Source: Antarctobacter albus (GTDB lineage: Bacteria; Pseudomonadota; Alphaproteobacteria; Rhodobacterales; Rhodobacteraceae). From it: a DNA stretch of 64,000 nucleotides. The notes under the pieces are model-generated. The model had not been told where the DNA came from and made no database searches. It saw nothing but the letters and a program-made list of their open reading frames with translations. Of this stretch, positions 43,505 through 51,733 are shown piece after piece; the stretch's first letter is position 1, and each line of letters begins with the position of its first letter. Where the stretch lies: assembly GCF_900101505.1 (NCBI RefSeq), contig NZ_FMZI01000001.1, positions 558,001-622,000 of the forward strand. Direction: 5' to 3'. A program made the translations under genes and the position numbers.

Positions 43505-44434
43505 ATGGCCCTCTTGAACTTCCGCAAGCGCGACGAGGCCCCCAAAACCGGCAACCCCGAGATGGAGGCCTTCCTGCAGAACTACTCGATCGAGGTCATG
43601 CCGCGCACGGCCTCCAAGGTCGAGGATTTCCGCGCGCTGCTGCCCGAGGGCACCCGCGTCTACATCGCCCATATCGAGGGCACGCCGATCGAGGAAATGG
43701 TCGCCACGGCCAAGCGCCTGTCGGGCGAAGGCTATAACGTGATGCCGCATTTCCCGGCCCGGATCATCAAGGATGCCGCGACGCTGGAAAACTGGATCGC
43801 CATGTACCAGGGCGAGGCAGGCGTCGAGCAGGCGCTGCTGCTGGCCGGTGGCGTGACCGAACCGCACGGCGATTTCCACAGCTCCATGCAGCTGATGGAA
43901 ACCGGCCTCTTCGACAAGGCGGGCTTCAAGCGGCTGCATGTCGCCGGTCACCCCGAGGGCAACAAGGACATCGACCCGAACGGCGGCGACGCCACCGTGA
44001 TGGAAGCGCTGCGCTGGAAACAGTCGTTCAGCGAACGCACCGACGCGCAGATGGCCCTGGCCACCCAGTTCGCCTTTGACGCCGGTCCGATCATCACCTG
44101 GGCCAACCGCCTGAAATCCGAGGGCATCGACCTGCCCGTGCACATCGGCATCGCCGGCCCGGCAAAGCTGCAGACCCTGATCAAGTTCGCCATCGCCTGC
44201 GGCGTCGGCCCCTCGCTCAAGGTCCTGCAAAAGCGCGCGATGGACGTGTCCAAGCTGCTGCTGCCCTACGAGCCGACAGAGGTCCTGTCGCAGCTCGCGG
44301 CCCACAAGGCGGCCAACCCGGACTTCAACATCGAACAGGTCCACTTCTTCCCGCTGGGCGGCATCAAGACGAACGCCGAATGGGCCATCGCAAACGGCGG
44401 CGCCTCGGGCCGTCCAGCCGCGGCACATGGCTGA
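43505..44434 (+). CDS. Methylenetetrahydrofolate reductase-like protein
   Basis: A 309-residue TIM-barrel protein of the MTHFR superfamily. Motifs: EVMPRTASKVEDFRALLPEGTRVYIAHIEGTP, VMPHFPARIIKDAATLENW, LLLAGGVTEPHGDFHSSMQL, LHVAGHPEGNKDIDP, FAFDAGPIITWANRLKSEGIDLPVHIGIAGPA. These resemble, but are divergent from, E. coli MetF, which reduces 5,10-methylene-THF to 5-methyl-THF. ATG at 43505 has AAGGAG nine bases upstream; an ATG at 43484 is weaker. It is followed 3 bp later by the HAD gene and then the pterin-binding methyltransferase, which would use its product. Confidence 0.88.
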   Translation: MALLNFRKRDEAPKTGNPEMEAFLQNYSIEVMPRTASKVEDFRALLPEGTRVYIAHIEGTPIEEMVATAKRLSGEGYNVMPHFPARIIKDAATLENWIAMYQGEAGVEQALLLAGGVTEPHGDFHSSMQLMETGLFDKAGFKRLHVAGHPEGNKDIDPNGGDATVMEALRWKQSFSERTDAQMALATQFAFDAGPIITWANRLKSEGIDLPVHIGIAGPAKLQTLIKFAIACGVGPSLKVLQKRAMDVSKLLLPYEPTEVLSQLAAHKAANPDFNIEQVHFFPLGGIKTNAEWAIANGGASGRPAAAHG

Positions 44435-44437
44435 GGC

Positions 44438-45106
44438 ATGACCCGACCGGCCCTGCTGTTCGACCTGGACGGCACAATGCTGATGACCGATGACATTCAT
44501 CGGGAGGTCTTCGTCGACCTGATGGTGCCCTATGGCATCGAGGTCACCGAGGACTTCTACATGGCAAATGTGCACGGCCGGCTGAACACGGATTTCTTTG
44601 CCGAGTTCCTGCCGGAACTCGAAGATCCGCAGGGCCTGTCGGACCTCAAGGAGGCGCGGTTCCGCGACCGCCTGCCGCGTCCCTACCCGGCCATGCCCGG
44701 GGCCGAAAAGCTGATCGACCGGGCGCAGGCCGAAGGCTGGGCGCTGGCCGTCGTGACCAATGCCAACCGGCTCAACGCCGAGGCCATGCTCGAGGCCGTG
44801 GGCCTGCGCGCGGCCTTCGAGGTGCTGGTCATCGGCGAGGAATGCGCCCGGGGCAAACCCGACCCCGAGCCTTACCTGGCGGCGATGCGTGCGCTGGACA
44901 TCGCGCCCGGCCATGCCGTCGCCTTCGAGGACAGCGCCTCGGGGCTGCGCGCCGCGGCCGCGTCGGGTGCTTATACCGTGGGGCTCCGTTCGGGGCTTGC
45001 GGATGCAGACCTGCGTGCCCACGGCGCGCAGGACACGATACAAGATTTCAACGACCCCGCGCTCGAGCTGATCCTCGGGCGCCTGACAGGAGAGCCAGTT
45101 CAATGA
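44438..45106 (+). CDS. HAD-superfamily phosphatase
   Basis: A 222-residue HAD hydrolase, beta-phosphoglucomutase/phosphoglycolate phosphatase type. Motif I LLFDLDGTML (nucleophile Asp and acid Asp), motif II VVTNANR, motif III Lys in ARGKPDPEPY, motif IV AFEDSASGLRAA. The helical cap is about 15-85. It overlaps the next gene by 4 bp (ATGA) and follows the MetF-like gene by 3 bp, so it is embedded in the one-carbon operon; a metabolite-repair role is possible. Confidence 0.92.
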   Translation: MTRPALLFDLDGTMLMTDDIHREVFVDLMVPYGIEVTEDFYMANVHGRLNTDFFAEFLPELEDPQGLSDLKEARFRDRLPRPYPAMPGAEKLIDRAQAEGWALAVVTNANRLNAEAMLEAVGLRAAFEVLVIGEECARGKPDPEPYLAAMRALDIAPGHAVAFEDSASGLRAAAASGAYTVGLRSGLADADLRAHGAQDTIQDFNDPALELILGRLTGEPVQ

Positions 45107-46185
45107 CCCGCACCATCGTCGAGTCGAAAACCAAAACCGCCGTCATCGGCTTTGACGAACCGTTCTGCGTGATCGGCGAGCGGATCAACCCCACGGGCCG
45201 CAAGATCCTGAACGTGGAACTCGAAGCCGGCGATTTCAGCCGCGTCGAGGCCGACGCCATCGCGCAGGTTGCCGCCGGCGCCACCGTTCTGGACATCAAC
45301 TCGGGCGCCGTCTTCTCCAACAAGATGGCCGAGGATCCGCGCTACGCCGACAACAACTTTGTAGAGCCGACGCTGATGCGCCAGCTGGTCGAAGTGGTGC
45401 AGAAGGTCGTCGACATCCCGCTCTGCATCGACAGCTCGGTTCCCGGCGCCCTGGAAAACGGCCTGGCCGCCGCCGAAGGCCGTCCGCTGCTGAACTCGGT
45501 CACTGGTGAGGAAGAGCGCCTGGAACTGGTTCTGCCGCTGGTCAAGAAATACAACGTGCCGGTCGTGGCGATCTCGAACGACGACACGGGCATCTCCGAA
45601 GACCCCGAGGTCCGCTTTGCCGTGGCCAAGAAGATCGTCGAGCGCGCCGCCGATTTCGGCATCCCCGCGCATGACATCGTGGTCGACCCGCTGGTGATGC
45701 CCATCGGCGCAATGGCCACCGCGGGCCAGCAGGTCTTTACCCTGGTTCGCCGTCTGCGCGAGGAACTGGGCGTGAACACCACCTGCGGCGCCTCGAACAT
45801 CTCCTTCGGCCTGCCGAACCGTCACGGCATCAACAACGCCTTCCTGCCGATGGCGATGGGCGCGGGCATGACCTCGGCCATCATGAACCCGGTCGCCCTG
45901 CCGGTGAACGCCGCCAAGATCGCCGAGAAAAAGGCCGAAGTTGCCGCCGCCGGGATCATCCTGCCCGAGGACATCGACGACGAGACCTTTGTCACCCTCT
46001 TCGGCATGGGCTCGACCAAGCCGCGCGCCGGCAAGGAGATGGAGGCCATCCGCGCCGCCAACTTCCTGACCAACAACGACGACGGCGGCGCCGCCTGGAT
46101 CGAGTTCAACCGCCAGGCCCCCAAGGCCGGCCAGGAAGGCCGCGGCCGCGCAGGCCGCACCGGCGGCCGCCGCCGCCGGGCCTGA
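45103..46185 (+). CDS. Pterin-binding methyltransferase (methyl-THF:corrinoid type, MetH domain)
   Basis: A 360-residue TIM-barrel protein. FCVIGERINPTGRKILNVELEAGDFSRVEADAIAQVAAGATVLDINSG is the pterin-binding signature of the methyl-THF domain of MetH and of AcsE-type methyltransferases; further CIDSSVPGALENGL, LLNSVTGEEERLE, VVAISNDDTGI, VDPLVMPIGAM, TTCGASNISFGLPNR follow. No cobalamin or homocysteine domain is attached, so it should hand the methyl group to a separate corrinoid protein. I recall that methionine synthase is split into separate proteins in Rhodobacterales; this would be the folate part. The C-terminus is Arg/Gly-rich (GRGRAGRTGGRRRRA). Confidence 0.9.
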   Translation: MTRTIVESKTKTAVIGFDEPFCVIGERINPTGRKILNVELEAGDFSRVEADAIAQVAAGATVLDINSGAVFSNKMAEDPRYADNNFVEPTLMRQLVEVVQKVVDIPLCIDSSVPGALENGLAAAEGRPLLNSVTGEEERLELVLPLVKKYNVPVVAISNDDTGISEDPEVRFAVAKKIVERAADFGIPAHDIVVDPLVMPIGAMATAGQQVFTLVRRLREELGVNTTCGASNISFGLPNRHGINNAFLPMAMGAGMTSAIMNPVALPVNAAKIAEKKAEVAAAGIILPEDIDDETFVTLFGMGSTKPRAGKEMEAIRAANFLTNNDDGGAAWIEFNRQAPKAGQEGRGRAGRTGGRRRRA

Positions 46186-46196
46186 GTCCACAGATC

Positions 46197-46227
46197 AAAG
46201 GCCCGGCCTACCGCCGGGCCTTTTTTT
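46197..46227 (+). terminator. Intrinsic terminator after the one-carbon operon
   Basis: An 11-bp stem AAAGGCCCGGC (46197-46207) with 46213-46223, loop CTACC, and seven T (46221-46227). On the other strand it follows the stop of the small secreted protein and can serve both. Confidence 0.9.
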
Positions 46228-46479
46228 CTAACAGCGTCGAGAACAGAGATTCTCGCAGGGGATTCCGTCATTGTCCCCGTCGCGTACCTTTTGCCCGCAT
46301 TGAACCAGCTTGAAACAGGCCTCCTCGCAAGAGCGCAGGCGCTTGCAGCTCACGTTTCGGCAGTCAAAAGCCTGCGCCGTCCGAAACTGATCCAGACGCT
46401 GCGTCGGTGTGGACTTTTCTGGCTCGGCCAGAACCGAGCCTGCGACAAAGACCACCGCCAGAAAGAGCAATCGCCCCAT
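46228..46479 (-). CDS. Small secreted Excalibur-like calcium-binding protein
   Basis: An 83-residue exported protein. Signal peptide about 1-18 (MGRLLFLAVVFVAGSVLAE), then a Cys-rich domain: FDCRNVSCKRLRSCEEACFKLVQCGQ and the C-terminal DGDNDGIPCENLCSRRC. The DxDxDGxxCE motif is the Excalibur calcium-binding signature. Eight or more cysteines suggest disulfides. The ATG at 46479 lies 17 bp from a CtrA-type box, so cell-cycle control is possible. Confidence 0.85.
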   Translation of the reverse strand: MGRLLFLAVVFVAGSVLAEPEKSTPTQRLDQFRTAQAFDCRNVSCKRLRSCEEACFKLVQCGQKVRDGDNDGIPCENLCSRRC

Positions 46480-46496
46480 AATACCACCATCATGCG

Positions 46497-46512
46497 TTAA
46501 CGAATTGTTAAC
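46497..46512. promoter_or_regulatory. CtrA-type box upstream of the small secreted protein
   Basis: TTAACGAATTGTTAAC fits the alphaproteobacterial CtrA consensus TTAA-N7-TTAAC in both orientations, because the repeat is symmetrical. It lies just upstream of the gene starting at 46479 (minus strand). The match is seen; binding is inferred. Confidence 0.6.
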
Positions 46513-46596
46513 CTTTGACGTGGTCGTGCAAGCAAGGCAACGGAAATCCTCCACAAACCTTTACTCACTCATCCGTCACCCGGACGAGCAAATTCG

Positions 46597-47079
46597 TCAG
46601 AGAGCCAAGCCCAACTGGCGCAGCTTGGTGTTTTCCGCCGCACAGAACAACCCGTCCCGCAGGCGTTCCGGCGTGCAGGGCAGCCGCAGGGAGGTGTCTG
46701 CGATGGCGCTGCGCTCCAGCGAGGTATCGTCGCGCACGAACTCGGACGACATCACAAGAATGGTCAGCATGGGGTTCGTGCGGCGCAGGGACAGCAGGAC
46801 ATCCACTGCTTGTTCCAGCGGCCCGAAGACATCAATGTTCACCAGGAAGGCGGCGCCGTCGCCGTCCACCCGCTCCGCGATCCGCAACGCGTCGCGGACC
46901 TGTCCAAAGACCGTCACCGACGCCACCCAATCGCCCAGCCCGCCAAGCTGGTCCGCGATGCCGTCGTGGGGCGCTTGCAGGATAAAAAGGTCCAGGTCCC
47001 AGATCTCCGGCGCGCGTCCGCCCGTGTCGGGGTCGGTGAGCGTGTCATAGGTCGCAAAGGCCCGCTCCGCCGCAGCCAT
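46597..47079 (-). CDS. Receiver-like protein of unknown function
   Basis: A 160-residue soluble protein starting MAAAERAFATYDTLTDPDTGGRAPEIWDLDLFILQ with GGAGAGG upstream. The alternation of strand and helix (VASVTVFGQVRDALRI, AAFLVNIDVFGPLEQAVDVLLSLRRTNPMLTILVMSSEFVRDD) resembles a CheY-like receiver fold: an Asp in NIDVFG sits where a phospho-acceptor would be, and SS after strand 4 where Ser/Thr is expected. The canonical acidic pair and Lys are not evident, so it may be a degenerate receiver. Confidence 0.65.
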   Translation of the reverse strand: MAAAERAFATYDTLTDPDTGGRAPEIWDLDLFILQAPHDGIADQLGGLGDWVASVTVFGQVRDALRIAERVDGDGAAFLVNIDVFGPLEQAVDVLLSLRRTNPMLTILVMSSEFVRDDTSLERSAIADTSLRLPCTPERLRDGLFCAAENTKLRQLGLAL

Positions 47080-47567
47080 AGCGCCTCTCCGGGTCCGAAG
47101 GAAATGAACCTCTGCACTTTCCGTCCAGAGCTCGTTGCGTTTGGTCCCCACGGGCAAAACCTCTTGTTGCGGGCCAGAGCCCGTGTTTCCGTATCTGCTT
47201 TCTGTTGGCGGCGTTCAACTTAGTGGTGTGGAAACGATCCCAAACCCCCGCAACGCGGTCAAGCAACCAGAGTAACAGGAGGCCATTTTTCGCCTATCGC
47301 GTGCAGGAGCATTTCTGCTGTTGTCAGCGTCCAACGCTGGAACTTCACCTGACGGGTTATTACTTCCAGACCACAGTCGTTTAAGATATTAAATATTTAA
47401 ATACAGCATATTACGCTACATTCTTAAAGTGTCAGGCGACCTGGATGCGCACAGAGGGAACCTGAAACAAAGCGACATGAAGTCCTTGCAGACGGTGGCA
47501 TATTCTTGCCCAAACGCCTTGGCCGCCGCACACATTCCGCGCAGCCGCACCAGGACTGCCAGGTAAG
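47080..47567. other. 488-bp gap with an AT-rich core
   Basis: No convincing gene. The core 47370-47430 is far more AT-rich than the rest of the window and contains a perfect 12-bp palindrome TTAAATATTTAA (47389-47400). The 47440-47567 part has unusual but short open frames on the minus strand with no ribosome site. It may hold promoters for the receiver-like gene (reverse) or be the scar of a lost gene. Confidence 0.5.
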
Positions 47568-48455
47568 CTACCGCTTGACGACCCCCAGGTCCAACACAAC
47601 CCCCGCGTGATCACTGGCATGCGGACGATGAAGCCCGGTTTCCGGCAGACGCTCGGCGCCTTCCGGCCCCGCCTCCCGTCCCATTCCGGCGCGCAACACC
47701 TGCGGCACGACCCCTTCGAGCCGGGCGGCCAGCATGGGTGAGGCGATCAATCCGTCGGGCGCGCCATAGCGCCGCTCATCTGGCTGGAAATAGGTCCAGC
47801 GCTCGGCCTCGGGCAGCCGCAGCATCAGGTTTTCGCCAAGCGCCTCAAGCGGTGCCACGGCCCGTTCGGACGCCGTTCCCGGCTCGTTCAGGTCCCCCGC
47901 CACCAGCCACAGCGGTCCGGCGCGCGCCACCAACCGCGCAAGCGCCTCCGCCTCCAGCCGCCGCACCGCCCAGGCCCGCGCCGCATCCGGGTATGGCGCC
48001 TTGAAATGCACGACGAAAAGCGTCAGCTCGCCAAAACGCAACTCCAGACCGTCGCGCCGAAAGATCGGTAGATCGCGGGCCATGTCCTCGGGCGGATCGA
48101 GGCCCAGGTCCTCGGGTGTCACCTCCGCGTGGCTGGCGGCATGATCCCAGGGACTGCGCGACATGATCGCCACGTCCAGGCCACGCCCATCGTTGCCCGG
48201 CATGCACAGCCGCCAGGGATAGGGCGCACAGTGTTGCATCAGGTAGCGGTCGTGAAAGGCATCCAGGCTGGCCTGGTCAAAGACCTCCTGCAAGGCCAGC
48301 ACGTCGGCATCCGCCTGCGCCAGCAGTGCCGCGGTCAACCGGCGGTCCGCCTCGTCCAGCGCCGGGCTTTCGTCATCGTCACGGTCGCGCGCTCCGAAAA
48401 CCTTGCCATCCGGCATCAAACGCAGGTTCTGCATGTTCAGGGTCGCGATCCGCAT
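47568..48455 (-). CDS. Endonuclease/exonuclease/phosphatase family protein
   Basis: A 295-residue protein of the EEP superfamily (DNase I, sphingomyelinase, inositol phosphatase fold). Motifs: RIATLNMQNLRL (metal Asn), ALQEVFDQASLDAF (Glu), WLVAGDLNEPGTASE (Asp-x-Asn), and HASDHAGVVLDL (Asp-His at the end). No signal peptide. The substrate may be DNA, a phosphodiester or an inositol phosphate; not readable. Confidence 0.9.
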   Translation of the reverse strand: MRIATLNMQNLRLMPDGKVFGARDRDDDESPALDEADRRLTAALLAQADADVLALQEVFDQASLDAFHDRYLMQHCAPYPWRLCMPGNDGRGLDVAIMSRSPWDHAASHAEVTPEDLGLDPPEDMARDLPIFRRDGLELRFGELTLFVVHFKAPYPDAARAWAVRRLEAEALARLVARAGPLWLVAGDLNEPGTASERAVAPLEALGENLMLRLPEAERWTYFQPDERRYGAPDGLIASPMLAARLEGVVPQVLRAGMGREAGPEGAERLPETGLHRPHASDHAGVVLDLGVVKR

Positions 48456-48566
48456 GGCTCACAGTCGGACCGGCCCCACACCGGGGTCAAGCCCGCCCGT
48501 GCAACCGGGTTTGACCGGAATCGCTTGTGACGGAATACTGAGGGCGCATTTCTCGGAGTTTTGCCC

Positions 48567-49568
48567 ATGAAAAAGCTTGTTTTGGCACTTTTCGGCCTGC
48601 TCGCCCTGCCCGCCCATGCGGCCGAGTTGCGGGTGATCGGCATGACCAACGATGCCATCGACATCCAGGCCCCGGACCCGGCCATCGCCTGCACCCATAG
48701 GATCACCGGCCAGTTTGCACCGGGCGATGCCGACCGCATGGCCCGCAGCCTGCGCAGCTCCATCGAAGGCTGGCGCAGCCAGAACCGGTACGGCGTTTCC
48801 GTCATCTGCCTGGACAGTCCCGGCGGCGCCATTTCCGAAGCGTTGAAACTGGGCGCGGTGCTGCGCGAGATGGCCATTGGAACCAAGCTTGAGGCCGGTG
48901 CACGCTGTGAAAGCGCCTGCGCCTTGCTGTTCATGGCGGGCAGCTTTCACGCCCATGAAAGCGGCTATTACAAGTGGCGGGTCATGCATCCGACGGCGCG
49001 GCTTGGGTTTCACGCCCCATCGCTCCAGGTCGAGCGCGGCGACTACGACGCGGCGACCGTCACCCGCGCCTATGCCCTGGCGATGGAGACCTTGGCCCGC
49101 ACCGTCGAGGATCTCATGCAGAACCGTGGCTTCGAGGACGGCGAGCATCTGAAACCTTCGCTGATCGCCACCATGTTGCGCACCCCGCCGGACCGCATGT
49201 TCCATGTCGAAACCGTTGACCAGGCCGGCCGCTGGGGGATCACGATCGGGCCGCTGCGCCCCACCTCCCAGACAATGACAGAGATGGATTTCCGCCGTGC
49301 CTGTGCCAACCAGAAAGCCTGGGGCGCGGATGAAAGCGCCACGTCGGACATCTACTGGCAACAGAAATTCGTCAACTGGAAGACCGATCAATGGGGCGAA
49401 ACCGTCGAGGTCATCACCAATGACATGACCGGCGAAGGCTGCGAATACTCGGTCCCCAAGGGCGCCGCGCGCAGCAAGCGTGTGCCGGTCTCGCAGGTTC
49501 AATACGGGTATTTCTCGCTCCTCGAGGCCGCGGATCCGGGACTACGCCTTGACCGGTTGCCCTATTGA
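48567..49568 (+). CDS. Periplasmic ClpP/crotonase-fold protein
   Basis: A 333-residue exported protein. Signal peptide about 1-19 (MKKLVLALFGLLALPAHAAE). The core VSVICLDSPGGAISEALKLGAVLREM ... GARCESACALLFMAGS matches a ClpP/SppA-like fold with DSPGG (oxyanion loop) and a CESAC in the place of the nucleophile Ser (Ser in ESAC), as in the COG3904 group of predicted periplasmic proteins. A C-terminal domain about 230-330 with Trp/Cys (WQQKFVNWKTDQWGE, GEGCEYS) follows. ATG at 48567 has GGAG upstream. Proteolytic activity is unproven. Confidence 0.8.
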   Translation: MKKLVLALFGLLALPAHAAELRVIGMTNDAIDIQAPDPAIACTHRITGQFAPGDADRMARSLRSSIEGWRSQNRYGVSVICLDSPGGAISEALKLGAVLREMAIGTKLEAGARCESACALLFMAGSFHAHESGYYKWRVMHPTARLGFHAPSLQVERGDYDAATVTRAYALAMETLARTVEDLMQNRGFEDGEHLKPSLIATMLRTPPDRMFHVETVDQAGRWGITIGPLRPTSQTMTEMDFRRACANQKAWGADESATSDIYWQQKFVNWKTDQWGETVEVITNDMTGEGCEYSVPKGAARSKRVPVSQVQYGYFSLLEAADPGLRLDRLPY

Positions 49569-49615
49569 TCCGCAACTGCCCCGTTTCACGGGCCATCGGC
49601 CCCGGAATGCAGCGG

Positions 49616-51103
49616 TTATTGCACCAGCGCGATCCTGCAATCGGTGCCCAGAGGTGTCAGGCGGGCCGGCGCAATCGCAAGGCCGACGAAATCATGGACG
49701 ATCGCGGCCAGCAGGTCCTCGACCGGCGAGAGACTGTCCAGGATCGGCGAGAGCAGTCCGCCGACGAGGCCGGTTGTCAGGTTGGCCAGAGGCAACTGCC
49801 CCAGCAAGCTCAGCAGAGCGGAATCCAGTTCCGACAAGGTGCCTTCTAGCCGCGGCGCCACAACGGCCGTCCGGTGCCGCGCAATGTCCCGCGCCGTGAA
49901 CCCGATCTCCTGCGGGGCGGATTGCACCAGCGCGATCTCATCGCGCACGGTCAGCCCCAGCGCCGTCAGGTCGATGTAGAGATCCACCAGCCCGGCCTGC
50001 ACCGGATCGAAGATCGCCACCGGTTCGCCGCGCGCGGCAGCATGACAGCTGGAGGCGCGGTCGGTCAGTCTCGCCTCGGCATGGGCGACGCGCAGCGACA
50101 GGTCCAGCGTCACCAGGCCCAACAGGTCCAGCCCCTGAACCGCCAGCCGGATCTGCGCGGTTTCCGCATAGGCCTCGGGCGTGCCCGGTTCGACATTGGC
50201 GACGATGCGGCGCGGTTCGACGATGGTCAGCGACACCGGCACATCGGCCAGTGGCCCCAGGTCCGCACGCAGGTTCAGGTCCAGCGCATGTTCGCCCAGA
50301 AGTTCGACGGAGCCGAAGACAAGATCGCTGCCGCTGATGAAAGACCCGGGGATACGGGTGCCGATCGCCATGCCCCGGGTGCCGGAATCCAGGTGCAGTA
50401 TATCGCCCAGGCGCAGGGCCGCATCCGGCGCGTTCACCTCGGCACCGACCGCCAGCGACAGGATCCGCGACAGGGCAATATCCGCATCCAGCACGTCGCC
50501 GTAGGTCAACGGCGCGTCGAGATCGACAGAAAGCGTTTCCAACAGCGCATCGGTGCGCAGGAACAGCGCCCCCTCGGAACAGATCGCATCCAGGTCCGCG
50601 CCCAGGATCGGCTCGAGCGCACCGTGAAACAGGTTGAGCGACAGCAGGCAGTTGGCCAGGCTGAAACTCACCCTCTCGCGGGCGACGGCAGTGGCCTGAC
50701 GGGTGATCACGGTGGCCTTTTCGCGGCCCAGGAAACCGGCCACTTGCATATGGGCATCGGCCACCGCCTTGACATGCGCGGCATTGGGGCGCCGCGGGTC
50801 CGTGGATGCGGGCGTAAAGACGCCCTGTTCGAACCGGCCCAGTGTCACCTGCGCCGGTTGCAGCGCGCGGGCGGGAAAGAGGTCATTATACGCCACCGAC
50901 CGGGAGGCCTGGACAAAGGCCCGCTCTTCGTCACCCACGTGGCGTACGGCCTCGAGGGCGGAAAAATCGGCCTGCGCCTGCACATGGCTGCGATGGTCGT
51001 TCAGGTAAAGCAGGTCGATGGTCATGGCCGCGCCCAAAAGCAGCGCGGGCAGGATCATCAAGGTGGCCGTGGTGATGGAACCGCACTCGTTACGCCAGAA
51101 CAT
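49616..51103 (-). CDS. TadG-like pilus-associated protein
   Basis: A 495-residue protein with an N-terminal hydrophobic segment (about 10-30, TATLMILPALLLGAAMTIDLLYLNDHRSHVQAQADFSALEAVR), the TadE/TadG leader followed by the DUF2134-type domain. The rest is a large extracytoplasmic region with repeated amphipathic strands (LDSALLSLLGQLPLANLTTGLVGGLL). The ATG at 51103 has GGGAGG upstream and begins one base after the TadE stop, so the pair is co-expressed. Members sit with Flp/Tad pili; no other tad gene is in the window. Confidence 0.85.
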   Translation of the reverse strand: MFWRNECGSITTATLMILPALLLGAAMTIDLLYLNDHRSHVQAQADFSALEAVRHVGDEERAFVQASRSVAYNDLFPARALQPAQVTLGRFEQGVFTPASTDPRRPNAAHVKAVADAHMQVAGFLGREKATVITRQATAVARERVSFSLANCLLSLNLFHGALEPILGADLDAICSEGALFLRTDALLETLSVDLDAPLTYGDVLDADIALSRILSLAVGAEVNAPDAALRLGDILHLDSGTRGMAIGTRIPGSFISGSDLVFGSVELLGEHALDLNLRADLGPLADVPVSLTIVEPRRIVANVEPGTPEAYAETAQIRLAVQGLDLLGLVTLDLSLRVAHAEARLTDRASSCHAAARGEPVAIFDPVQAGLVDLYIDLTALGLTVRDEIALVQSAPQEIGFTARDIARHRTAVVAPRLEGTLSELDSALLSLLGQLPLANLTTGLVGGLLSPILDSLSPVEDLLAAIVHDFVGLAIAPARLTPLGTDCRIALVQ

Positions 51104-51104
51104 G

Positions 51105-51557
51105 TCAGCCTCCCATGATGAGGGCACGGCCGACGATCACGTCAGAGCCGCCGTTGAAGGCCCGGATCAGGGGGGAGAACCCGATGCTCGAGGCGTCATA
51201 GGTCAGCGTCACCCGGCTCCACCCCGGTATCTCGGCGGGGGAACAGGACAGGCCCGTGATCTTGTCGGGGTCGATCAGCGTCAGAGTGGTGACCATCTCG
51301 GGGACCAGAACATCCCCCACCTGGCGGCACAGCGCGGGGTGATCCGGCGCCGCGACCCGATGCTGTAGGGCCTGTCGCGCGACCTCGTAGGTCAATTGCT
51401 GCACGTTGCCGATGGTGATGACGTAGACCGACAACCAGATGCACCCGGCGATCAGGAAGATCAGCCCCGGAAAGAGGATCGAGAACTCGACCGTCGAGCT
51501 GCCCTGTTCATCCTTAACGAGCCGAAGGACCCGTGTTCTTGCCGTGGAAACCAACAT
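51105..51557 (-). CDS. TadE-family pseudopilin-like protein
   Basis: A 150-residue TadE-like protein. Hydrophobic helix about 27-50 after the prepilin-like EQGSSTVEFSILFPGLIFLIAGCIWL (cleavage before a Glu-x5 hydrophobic stretch as in pseudopilins). The ATG at 51557 has AGGA upstream; an ATG at 51584 is also open. It is directly followed by the TadG-like gene. TadE pseudopilins are processed by TadV; tadV is not here, so processing enzymes must lie elsewhere. Confidence 0.82.
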   Translation of the reverse strand: MLVSTARTRVLRLVKDEQGSSTVEFSILFPGLIFLIAGCIWLSVYVITIGNVQQLTYEVARQALQHRVAAPDHPALCRQVGDVLVPEMVTTLTLIDPDKITGLSCSPAEIPGWSRVTLTYDASSIGFSPLIRAFNGGSDVIVGRALIMGG

Positions 51558-51733
51558 GCCACTTATCCTGAATTTGAGAAACATCAATTTCAGGTTGTAG
51601 GAAAAATACGGTCCTCGGGCGTCAGGAATGTGGCTGAAATGTGAATTGTTATCCGGGATGCATCTTTGGGCATTGCCCCGGTCGCGGTTGGCGCTATCGA
51701 AAATCGCGGGAAAAGCCGGGGCCAGGGCCTGTC

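Noticed and set aside
43019-45103. Long minus-strand open frame opposite the one-carbon operon
   Set aside because: It spans the ends of three well-supported forward genes and has no recognisable motif.
47432-47620. Short minus-strand ORF overlapping the end of the EEP-family gene
   Set aside because: No ribosome site, odd composition, and overlap with a solid gene; treated as noncoding.
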